Below the pieces are notes generated by a model. That model had not been told where the DNA came from and did no database searches. It saw only the letters and a program-made list of their open reading frames with translations. Of a DNA stretch of 64,000 nt, positions 25,118-35,100 are shown in pieces (within the stretch, counting starts at the first letter, position 1; each line of letters opens with the position of its first letter). The DNA is taken from positions 2,399,484-2,463,483 of the forward strand of contig OZ024733.1 of assembly GCA_964016875.1 (NCBI GenBank), read 5' to 3'. Source of the DNA: Fallopia convolvulus. Lineage: Eukaryota > Streptophyta > Magnoliopsida > Caryophyllales > Polygonaceae. Both the position numbers and the translations under genes were made by a program.

Positions 25118-25245
25118 AAGGAATTTCAGGCCTCTTTCATCCCGAGTGTGTAGGCCTCTTTCATCCTGAGTGTGCAGGCGTCTTTCATCCTGAGTGTGCA
25201 AGCCTCTTTCATCCCGAGTATATAGGTCTATTTCATCCTATAGGC
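25118..25245 (+). repeat. 24-bp minisatellite in the solo LTR
   Basis: Five units of the type AGGCCTCTTTCATCCTGAGT plus four variable bases. The 24-bp length keeps a frame open, giving an 8-residue repeat GLFHPECV with variants. The same array occurs in the sister LTR at 57399-57522 but not in the LTR at 16478. Confidence 0.8.
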
Positions 25246-26350
25246 ATCTAGCTAGTGCATAATATCGCCTATGCTAATCCATAACGAATCTCGAAAAGAG
25301 ATTGAAACAAACAAGGCCACAATCATCGGTCCTAAAGTTCAGTACTAGTGTAGTGCGAATCATACTAACAATATGTCGTTATTTCTAAGTCACTGAATAA
25401 ACATAAGTTCATTCATTTTAACAAACATGTAGTTCCCAACATAGAAGAATTTCCTTAACGGAAACGAAATATATATATATATAAAGGTTGCAAGGGAGAA
25501 TATCCACTTGCCTTGAATTTCCTTCGGGATGATACGAAACTCGGAATTAGAAATTCTTAGTGACGTTCGGAAGCTTCGACCTATTTAACCTAAAGAACGA
25601 CGAACGAACATGTATTAAAATTCTTATTTTAATTTTAATTAACCTTTCTCTTATTTTCCTCTTCTAAGAGAAGGCAAGCTAATCTAAATTATTTAGTTAA
25701 ATAATTTAGATAGGAAAAAAAATTCAAAATAATAATTCTTATATTATTATTTTCAAGGTGATACTTTGTAAAAGTTTTAACTTAAAAATACTTATTTTAA
25801 GAAAAGAAATGCAAGGCTTCAATTATGCAAATGAAAACCTTTTTAACCCACATACAAAATATATATTTTAAGATAAACTATATAAATGTTTTACATGCTT
25901 TATTATTTTTATGCAAGGCTACTTAAAATCTATTCTCTTGATAAACATCCTACAAGCCATGATTTACTTATTATAAATTGTATTAAAAATCTAAAATAGT
26001 CATGCATGCATTTAAAACTTTATAAGAGCACCTTTTATTCTTAAATGCAAAGTTTTAAAACTAGGACATGCAAAGATGACAAGTACTATAGTAATCATTT
26101 TTACTAACATGCAAGGACTTATGTGAAATAATCAACATCTTTAATCTTATACTTCTTTCTCTTATCAAGATCATTTAAAGGAAAACATTATCAAGTTTAT
26201 AAGTTAGAGAAAGAGACATGCAACTAAGTTGATCTCATGAAAACTCACTTAAACTTACATCAAGAACGTTTTAACTTAGTTGATCAAAGTTTGTTCTTAT
26301 ACAAATCATTCCAACTAGAAAAATCATACAAAAGCTTTTCAAAGTCTTAA

Positions 26351-27215
26351 GGGTCCGTTTGGTATCCATATCTGGATATCAGATATGGGTATCAACCCAT
26401 ATCCTGTGTTTGGTACATCCAGATATGGATATCAAATAGATATCAAATGATATCAGGATATCAAGTATACCCGTTTTGATATACTAATATTTTGGGAGGT
26501 ATGGTTGATATCTTCTATTCTTCTCTGCACTTCTCCTTCCTTGCGTTTAATTTCTCTGCTTGCTTCTCTTCCCCAGCCAACATCTTTCTCTTCTCCCTCT
26601 CCCTCTCCCAGATCTGTTATTTTTATTCAATTTTTTTTCTCTCTCTTCAAATCTGTTAAAAAATTGATGAATTGAAGATGCCCAAACCACCATTAACTCA
26701 TTAAGGAGGGACGGCAGCTATATCTTAATTTCTTCTCCCTATATTTCATTTTAATATGGAGTATTTATTTGATCTCTGTAATTTATTTTAGCCTAATTGA
26801 TAGCTAAATTGAAAATCAAGTTTATTCAAAGGATTATTTAATTTTTGATTTTTTAAATTAGATTATCCGTGTATTAGTGCTTGGTTTTTTGGGTACAAAG
26901 GTTATTTCTTCCTTCTTTTTTGTAATGTTTGATATATTTTTTTTGCTTATGATAGATACCAATTAGAAGAGATATATAATATATAATGTCATAAATATAT
27001 AGAACTTGAGTTTAATTTTTTTTTATATTATCAAAATGTCAATTTCATATCTCATATCAGGATAACTTATACCAAACAACATATATGAGATATGGGTTGA
27101 TATCAATAGCATACCAAACAAGAATATTAGATATCAATCTCATACCCATATCTGATATCTGATACCCATACCCATATTCGATATCTGATATCTAAGATAT
27201 CGATACCAAACGAGC
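26351..27215. mobile_element. TIR element nested in the solo LTR (GTTTGGTATC ends)
   Basis: The left end GGGTCCGTTTGGTATC matches the reverse complement of the right end GATACCAAACGAGC over CGTTTGGTATC. Subterminal blocks of GATATC and CATATC words mirror each other on the two sides (26361-26470 and 27050-27205). It is about 865 bp with no coding frame. The left flank TAA and right flank GAA are compatible with a PIF/Harbinger-like 3-bp duplication, but this is weak. hAT remains an alternative. Confidence 0.6.
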
Positions 27216-28398
27216 GAAAGACATGCATGTAGGTCTTATGCATAACTAAAACATCTTATAAATTTTCCAAGTCATTATCTACATTAATCAAGGAATTTTG
27301 TGTAGAAAAAATGAACAAAAGTTTGGGTCTTTGATATTAAGATAAAAATCAGAATTTTGAAGGCTAAAAAATCCATGTGTTCATCTTAAGAAGTTCAAAA
27401 AATCATCTAGAAGCTTATAAGACAATTTTCTTTGAAAAATCTTGCATGCATGTCATTTACTAAAGGTAATATGAACACAAATGGTATTTTATAAAATCTG
27501 AAATTTTAATCTCTTTACATCAAGATAACCTCCTAAAAATGCTTGGAATCAAACTAAGAAATACTTGATTTTTTTTTCAGAGGTTACCTTTTAAATGTGT
27601 CTTGTGTTCTTGAATTGTAGGAAGAACAACAGAAGGGGAGCAAGGGGAGGAGGGCCGGCAGCAGCTCGGCGGTGGCCTGGTGGCGCGCGGCTGGCCTCTG
27701 GTGGCGCGGCCTGGTGGCAGCCAAGGGAGGGGCCGGTGGTGTGGTGGGTAGGGAGTGCCAAGGGAGGAGTCTAGATGTGTTTGCATGTGAAAAATCAACC
27801 TTTAAAGACAAAGATCGATGTGGCTGATTTTGTCCTTGTTCTTAAGGAGAGAAAAGAGAGTGTTTAAGTGTAGAAAAGAGAGTGTTTGTAGGATGAAAGG
27901 AAGTGTAGAGAATGGTGTGTCTTTGAAGAGCAAGAAGGCTTTAAAAGCCAACTAACACTAGTAAGTGGAGTATCATCCTTAATATGATCAAATCTTGATC
28001 ATGTGAGTGGGAGAAGGAAATTGACTTTAATAAAATAGTCAAACAAATGAGTGGAAAATCTCTACCGAAATCTCACTAAATCCACTTCTTTGAAAGATTC
28101 GACGCGTTTGCAAACGGACCGAAAGTCGGTTTGAAACGCGCGTCGGAACGATCGGGTTTTGCGAGTAGAATTTTTGCTAGTTACAAATTTATTAAATTCT
28201 GTATCTAATAAATTCATTTACTTGAACAAATATTTCATAATAAAGTTATAATTTATTTATTTTAGAAAAATAGACTTTTGAAGGAAAAAGCCTTTTATGA
28301 GGTTATTTTATTTAATGAATAATTAAATATTATGAAAATGAAATTTATTCATTTAACGGAAATGGCGGATATTACAGAGGAGAGAAGCCAAACCTCAC

Positions 28399-28663
28399 CT
28401 GCTTAGGACTAGCACCACCAAGAAGAGCATCAAATAACGCTACACAAAGATCCCCTATCACTGGAAATCTGAATAATCTATCAGAAATGGTAGAGAAAAG
28501 TAGTTGTTGTATCCTAAAACTAATGCTTTGGGTGCTTTCTGATATAGATTTGGATCTTCCAACAACAAGGGTGAAAAACTTAAGCCCTTTCTTCTTAGAA
28601 GGTATGCCAACCAAGAACCTTTCAAGGAAGTGCAAGCTAAGTAATCTAATAAGCTCATATTCC
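28399..28663 (-). pseudogene. Captured BEACH-domain gene exon, second fragment (SPIRRIG-like)
   Basis: The exon starts after a TTATAG acceptor with EYELIRLLSLHFLERFLVG. It continues through VGRSKSISES and ISDRLFRFP to FDALLGGASPKQ, where CAG is followed by a GTGAGG donor (28393-28398). This matches the armadillo-like region of plant BEACH proteins of the SPIRRIG/LvsA type, which act in membrane trafficking. Splice sites are intact, so the capture was from genomic DNA. The C-terminal BEACH domain is not present. The family assignment is from motif recognition. Confidence 0.7.
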
Positions 28664-28737
28664 CTATAATGAAATTTGGAAAATTAGGGAAATTTGTAGA
28701 ATCAAACAAACATGAATCCTTGATTTAGAAACCTTAC

Positions 28738-28926
28738 AGTTGAATAAGATTAATAAAAACTTGACAACCACCAATTGAGTTGACTTGCTCTACAAATGAT
28801 ACAAGGAGTAGTTTCAATGAAATGGCTCGTATGACCATGTGCAGAACATCTTCGATGCAAGCCATATCTTGGCTTGTCTCGAAGAAGGCAACAAAAGCTG
28901 TTAGATCTATTGATGAAATGCATTGC
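28738..28926 (-). pseudogene. Captured BEACH-domain gene exon, first fragment
   Basis: The exon begins after a TTTTCAG acceptor and reads CISSIDLTAFVAFFETSQD, then IEDVLHMVIRAISLK, then VNSIGGCQVFINLIQ. It ends at a GTAAGG donor (28732-28737). A 68-bp intron separates it from the exon at 28399-28663, and the reading phase is consistent across it. No further upstream exon is recognisable between here and the right terminal repeat. Confidence 0.7.
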
Positions 28927-29749
28927 CTGAAAATCAAATATCAGAATTAGACAGCTAGGTACAAAACGGTCAACCAACTCAATAAACCTAATAAAATTAC
29001 AAATGAACCATAGTAAACAAACCAGAGGCTCATTTCCCCAAGGCTTAACAAAAGAATATAATTCTTCCGTATCTCTTCTCTTCTAGGTCTCTCTCTCCTA
29101 CAATGGTTTCAGACACATCAACCCATATCCAACCTCCATCAATTTCCTCTTCTTTTGCAAATCCCATATACAACCTACAATCAACCCATCTTCATTCACA
29201 TGCTTTCTCCATCAAGCAATACCAAATTTAAATATTGAAGATCCAGATTTGTTAAGAAATCTAAGTATCATAAGATGTGGATTTTGAACTGACCTTTCTC
29301 CCATTGATGAGTTCTTCGAGCCCCGCAATTGTTTAGCAACCCTAGAATTCAAAGGATGAAAATTTCCAAATTCACCAAACAAAAACACAAGTTTGGATTC
29401 GATTGCAACGATTAACCAACCAGAAATGTATCAAGTAAAATCTATGGCTTAGGATTGTTCGGAGTGATCGGTCGATTCGATTGAAACAATTGGGAAGGAT
29501 AGATATGGCCATACGGGAGATAGCGAGAGAATGAACGAGGGAGAAGATGGATATGGGTGAAGGGTATTTTTGTCTTGTCCATAAAATTTAAGATAATTTA
29601 TGTTTTGTGCCACTTAAGTTAAGCTATCTCCTTTTTTTATTTTTATTTTGAATTAGATTTGTTCAATCTGAGCCCTCCATAAATCCAATCCAACGACTCT
29701 AAATTGTTCGCATTTTTCACCGTAAGAGATATTTTCACCAGAACCTCAC

Positions 29750-29928
29750 TCTCATATAAATTAGACAAGGGTAGTTTCGGGTTTTTTCATTTTTCTAATG
29801 GAGCAAGTAACGGAAGGTGAAATTGAGATAACGGAGGGTGTTTTACGAGTGGTTAAAAATAAATAGTTATATTCGGGGTAGTTATCTGGAAAGTGGGACA
29901 TTTTACGAGTGGTTTTAGGTGGCGAATC
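29750..29928 (-). repeat. Right terminal inverted repeat of the 20641-29928 element
   Basis: It is the reverse complement of the left end at 20641-20820, with scattered mismatches. It ends TTTTAGGTGGCGAATC. Confidence 0.85.
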
Positions 29929-29955
29929 CAATAAACGATATCACAATTCTTATTA

Positions 29956-30973
29956 GGCTGAATGACCGAAAACCACCCGTATAATAGGGCATATTTCACT
30001 AAACCACCCGCTATATTGCAAATTATCGAAAACCACCCGCATAACAGCTTCCGTTCGCGAACTACCACCCGTCCCAGAATTCCGTCCAAAAAATCCGTTA
30101 GTGTGTATGCACGGCACGCGCCTCTTTACTAATTTTTTTATTCCAAAATAAGTTAAATAAATGAGAAAAATGTAAAAAAAATCTAGGGCATTGGCCCAAT
30201 TTTTTTTCTAGGGCATTGGCCCAATTTGCCACCCTCGCCACCCGACAGCTCCGTCGCCGCCGACCCAGACCAGCCTTTCTTCCTAGAAATCCCAAACAGA
30301 GCAGTTTGAATTCCCGCAACTACAATGATAAATCTTCCAGGGATCCGCCGTCGAGCTTCTCCTACCCCGGAAACGTCAATTCGTCCAATCACAGATCGGA
30401 GGATTCCACCATTGCTAACCCTTCGCCTTACCATAAGCTCAATTCCGTCAAGAAATCAGATCTGTACCAGGCGAGCCCTGACTTGCAGCCGTTGCCTCCG
30501 CTGCGCAGACAACCTATTGCCCCTCCTTCTCCGGCGACGAGGTCTTCTCCGGTGAGAAATTCTTCAACGACCACTGTGTTTTCGTCGTCTAAAGACGAAG
30601 TGATGCGAATTTTTTAACCCAGGACGGATTTGGTGCCGGATTCGACGAAGGGTTATCCGCCCCTGCTTCAAAGCAGAGTCGCAGAAGCAGCAAGAATGGC
30701 GGCGGTGGTGGTGAAATGTCTGTCTTCTAAGGTTACTTCTTTTCAATAATTAGTTTTTATATTTTTTATTAAATGTATAAGAATATAATAAAATAAAATA
30801 TAAGGGTGAATTTGTAATTTCATGCTTTAAACGGATTTTTTGGACGGAATTCTGGGATGGGTGGTAGATCGCTAAAGGAAGCTGTTATGCGGGTGGTTTT
30901 CGATAATTTGCAATATAGCGGGTGGTTTAGCAAAATATGCCCTATTATACGGGTGGTTTTCGGTCATTCAGCC
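29956..30973. mobile_element. Small Pack-MULE with perfect 9-bp duplication TTCTTATTA
   Basis: Both ends start GGCTGAATGACCGAAAACCA when read inward. The inverted repeats run about 140 bp (29956-30098 and 30830-30973). The flanks are TTCTTATTA at 29947-29955 and 30974-30982, a perfect 9-bp duplication diagnostic of Mutator-like elements. The internal part carries a proline-rich coding fragment. It lies 19 bp to the right of the large Pack-MULE, so two such elements landed side by side. Confidence 0.9.
30213..30617 (+). pseudogene. Captured formin-like coding fragment
   Basis: The open frame (to the stop at 30615-30617) has no ATG at its left end. It contains YHKLNSVKK and SPDLQPLPPLRRQP, followed by Pro/Ser-rich sequence and SSSKDE. 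A SP-x-LQPLPPL motif followed by a Ser-rich acidic stretch is typical of the region between the membrane segment and FH1 domain of plant formins. The FH2 domain is absent. Past 30617 another frame runs to a stop near 30730. This looks like an exon fragment rather than a gene. Formin identity is a motif-level guess. Confidence 0.5.
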
Positions 30974-31559
30974 TTCTTATTAATTGTCTTTAGATGTGCA
31001 TACATGCAACATCTAATGAAAATTAATGGTTTTGTAGTGTATGTATAAAAATTTCATATACTACAGCTGTGAAAAAGACACAATTTTTCACATAAAATTC
31101 GAACATGCTGAAATTTTCTGATGTTTTGAATTCAGACAACCCATACGTATTATCAATTCTTATCTAATTACACGATCCAACTGTTCTAACACTTATAAAC
31201 TCAACTTACAAAAATTTACTACTTAAAAGCTAAAAATTAAACACGTATAAAAAAAACTCACCCGGTTTATATAGATGAGCCTTACTCCCCTAGTTTAATA
31301 CTATAAGATTTGTCTTCATTTTATCTCAACTCTAAAGACGCAACATAAATAATTAAAAAAACGCAATATAATAAACAATTAAATAAAACTAAATAAATGT
31401 TATTCTAATTAAATATTTTTATTTCAAGGTTTTTAACCGCTAATATGATGAAGACTATAAAAATAAATGTTTTATAAGATAATGAAAAATGCTCATTAAT
31501 TATTTTTGGGTCGAAAAATGTTCACTAACTTCATATTTGGCATGTTTTGAAACAAATAC

Positions 31560-32031
31560 GGCAGAATACATAAACGGTCCCTGTACTTGGGCCAATTGGT
31601 CACTTGGCCCCCTGTACTTTAGCCCTAACCGTTTAGCCTCCTATAGTTGCACATTGCGACCTATTGAACCCCTATTGAGCCACGTATCCCAGCTTTTTTT
31701 AGGAGTGTTGTGCACCCGCGATGATATGTTATATTGTATTGCCACAATGGCGATGACATGGATGCCATGGATGCCATGGATGACATGGCGATGACATGAT
31801 GTGTTATATTGTGTTGCCACAATGGCATCCATGTCATCGAAATTGTGGCAACATAATATAACACATCATCGCGCGTGCACTACACTCTTAAAAAAAGCTG
31901 GGATAAGTGGCTCAATAGGAGTTCAATAGGTCTCAATGTGCAACTATAAGGGATCAAACGGTTAGGGCTAAAGTACAAGGGGTCAAGTGACCAATTGACC
32001 CAAGTACAGGGGACCGTTTATGTATTCTGCC
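31560..32031. mobile_element. MULE-type MITE with 9-10 bp duplication, upstream of D2HGDH
   Basis: Ends GGCAGAATACATAAACGGTC are inverted copies, with repeats of about 140 bp on each side. AAACAAATAC flanks both ends (31550-31559 and 32032-32041). The centre holds a run of GATGACATGGATGCCATGG-type short repeats. It is non-coding and 472 bp long. Its right end is 156 bp upstream of the start codon at 32188, so it forms part of that gene's promoter region. Confidence 0.9.
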
Positions 32032-32187
32032 AAACAAATACGAGGATAAGTTAAAACTCAGAGAGTCGTAGCGTAGACGAATAGCTGATGTAAGAGAAAC
32101 ATACTCCGTGACAGCAGACAGCTTGAACGGTAAATTTGTAATCTCTTCAGAGTTTCCCACCTTTGAAGCCGGAAGGAAATCGTGAAA

Positions 32188-35100
32188 ATGGAGAGTCGAA
32201 GAAGAGCTACCAAACTCCTTCGTTCTTCCTCGAAGCGTGTGTATGATCGTCTTTTCCGCCATGGTTCATATACATCCGGCGCTCATTTTAGCTCAGGTCG
32301 CCTCTAGCTACTGCTCTTTTCTTAATTGTCAATCGCAACTAGAAATCATCTCCGTAACTCCATGGCTGAATTAAGATTAGGAAGTGTAATCAAATCAGAA
32401 TTCACAGTACTGTCTGAAACAAATTAGGTTTCTTTTGTTTCAAAATTTACTAAATCGTTCGAGGTATTCAGGTTCTGCATTTAATTTGTCCGGGGAATCC
32501 AAGCTGTTGGAAACACATCTGAGCCACAATCGGTGGAATGTGTGCAAGTTTGTTCATCGAGCTTCAAAGGATACTTGTCTTGGAAGATTCTTTAGCCTCC
32601 AACACAGACATTATGCCTCAGCATCAACATTGATTCAAAGGAATCCTTCATTTTCAGAGATAAAATCTGATGATATAACATATTTTAAGAGTATATTGGG
32701 GGATAGCAATGTTGTACAAGATGAGGATAGGCTTGAGGTTGCCAATACAGATTGGATGCATAAATACAGAGGCTCAAGCAAGCTTTTGCTTCTACCAAGA
32801 ACCACAGAGGAGGTCCGATCTCTTGCCATGTACTCGTTTACAATATCTGTTTCTTAGAAAGTATTGATATTTTTCCTCATGACATTATAAAATGGATATC
32901 AATAGGAGATCAAAGTGTTTGGAACTTCTTTCTATTTTCTGAAAGTTATTCACTAAGACAGCTATCTTGCATTTGAATTCATGATAATGAGTGCAGAGAC
33001 ATATCAATCAGAACCACTATATGTTGTTTCTATTGTCTAAATTGATTGGTTTCATAATCTTCTTTAGATGAGCAACATTCACGTCATCACCTATATCTTT
33101 CTTTGCAGGTCTCTCAAATTCTCAAATATTGTAGTTCAAGATGTTTAGCTGTTGTTCCCCAGGGAGGCAATACTGGTCTAGTTGGAGGAAGTGTGCCCGT
33201 TTTTGATGAGGTAATGTAGTCTTAGTATGAGATTGTCATTGCAATCAAGTTAAGTTACTAATCTCTAGGAGAATATGCTCGTAGCAGTGGAGCCTTTAAT
33301 AATTTTCACAACCAAAATTTGTCTCCTAAGCCCCTAGCAAAGTTTCATTTAGAAAAAAAATTCTTTCTGAACGGGCTATGATAGCCTGGAAAGTGACTAG
33401 TCCTACATTCCTTCTGTTCTTCTATTCCCTTGTAAATCATTTGACTTGACTCATAAGGTCCTGACTTTTGAAAATTACGATGGAGTGACATACTTACTTG
33501 TCTATAAGGAACAAATTTAAGAGTTGGAGGTCTGAGTATATTTAGGATTAAATAGAAGAACATTGCTCTCTGCTGAGTATTGAGAGAGCCTCTAGAAATA
33601 TTTATAAAAAATCCAGATAAGGCATGTTCATGGATGTAAACCTGCTGTATAATATGCCTTGGAATGCTGTAATTACCTGGCTTCTTGAAAGAGAACTAAA
33701 TCTAGTTGAGCAGTAACTTCCATTAAACTGATGTTTTCGAGTTTCTAAGTTACAGTATTCAATCTTCCTACTCACTTTTCTCTTTTTCGGATTGGGTGCA
33801 ATAATTATTCAGGTCATTATCAATATGGGATTAATGAACAAGATCATATCTTTTGATGAGGTATGTTGCTTTATATATTCTGTTCATTTTAATGTTTTCT
33901 AGAGATGTTAAAGCAGATTCTGAAGAAATGCATACCAACGTACATTTATTGGTGAAATCATAGCTTGTTATTTGTTTGAAGTCATTTTTCTCATATCTTT
34001 TCTTTTATAGGTCAGTGGTATACTAGTCTGTGAAGCTGGATGCATATTGGAAAATCTTGAAACCTTCTTGGAAAATAAAGGGTAAACTTTATTGTTCAAG
34101 TCTCTTTGCTTAGTGCATTAACAATTCACTGATTTCCTCTGGAGGTTTGAGTGTAGACAATGGTTTTTGTGGTTGATTAGTACCCAGTGGGCAACTTTGT
34201 AGGTTTTTTTGGTTGACTAGTAGCCAGTCGGCGATTTCATACACATAGGATTTTTTTTGAAACCTCCAGGTAAATCATGAAAAGGAAGTCAGATTAAAAA
34301 AAGTAGAAATAATAGAAGAGATGAATTTACATATTGCTTACAGAATTTTGTTACTGATGCAATTTTCTTGGAGAAAATGGCACACAGAGCATTGCAATTA
34401 TAGAATGTTACCAAATTTGTTCTACAAATTCAAAATTTTGCAGTCAAAGGAAGTTTTCTCATATAGTTGAGCAATGTGCTTGACATCTAAGACTTATGGT
34501 GATGAAATGCTTTTGTTTTTCATGATCATTTTATAAACTCTTAATTATGTTTTGATCTATTCATGGTTCTGTGATAATTCATTCTGTTTTCTTGAAGTGG
34601 AATTTATAGTTCTACTATAATATTCTTTCATCTAGGTTTGTCATGCCCCTTGACTTGGGTGCAAAAGGTAGCTGCCAAATTGGCGGAAATGTCTCTACAA
34701 ATGCTGGGGGTTTGCGCTTAGTTCGTTATGGATCACTTCATGGAAACGTGCTTGGTGAGCATTTATTACTTGAGATTTGTTGTTTATTTACCTACCTAAT
34801 TTTGAATAGATTTCAGGGTAGGTTTTTAATCATCCGTTTCACTCTCTACCTGATTTTACAAACTCTGGATACAAGCACCTGGGTAGGGAGGAAACCCGAA
34901 AAGAAACCAAATTTTAGATGAATTGATTGAGTTTTTTACTAGTAGTAAAATTTGTCATATTTAAATTTGCTATTTCAATGTATACTTGTAACCTGTTGTT
35001 ATTTATGTTTTTGGTTTTGGAAAAACATCATGAAGGTGATTTGCTGGATGTTTCTAGGTAATTATGTTTTGTGAGCCATATATGCTGTCATGTTGTTAAA

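Larger units (their letters stand above)
24267..28376 (-). mobile_element. Solo LTR of 4110 bp with 5-bp duplication GAGGA
   Basis: It starts TGTAACACCCCTATTTTGCA and ends GGCGGATATTACA. It is flanked by GAGGA at 24262-24266 and 28377-28381, a perfect 5-bp duplication. It belongs to the same family group as the LTRs at 16478 and 56532 and lies in the same orientation. No gag or pol is present. It contains a 24-bp minisatellite (25118-25245), a nested TIR element (26351-27215) and a GC-rich patch near 27640-27760. It sits in an intron of the captured BEACH fragment. Confidence 0.92.
20641..29928. mobile_element. Pack-MULE-like TIR element carrying two captured host-gene fragments
   Basis: The ends are long inverted repeats of about 180 bp. 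The left end (20641-20820) contains GCCACCTAAAA, CCACTTTCCAGATAAC and TAACTATTTATTTTTAACCA, and the right end (about 29750-29928) contains their reverse complements. Flanking ATATAAACA and CAATAAACG match 6 of 9 bases, consistent with a worn 9-bp duplication. No transposase frame is visible. Inside are a carboxylesterase fragment reading inward from the left end and a BEACH-gene fragment with introns reading inward from the right end. A 4110-bp solo LTR is nested within, so the original element was about 5.2 kb. Long TIRs, a 9-bp duplication and gene fragments define a Pack-MULE. Confidence 0.8.

Noticed and set aside
25118..25245. Regular repeats considered as a CRISPR-like array
   Set aside because: Units are contiguous without spacers and lie in a plant LTR; this is a minisatellite.
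31489..31864. Short frames around the MITE upstream of D2HGDH
   Set aside because: They arise from the inverted repeats and internal GATGACATGG repeats of the MITE.
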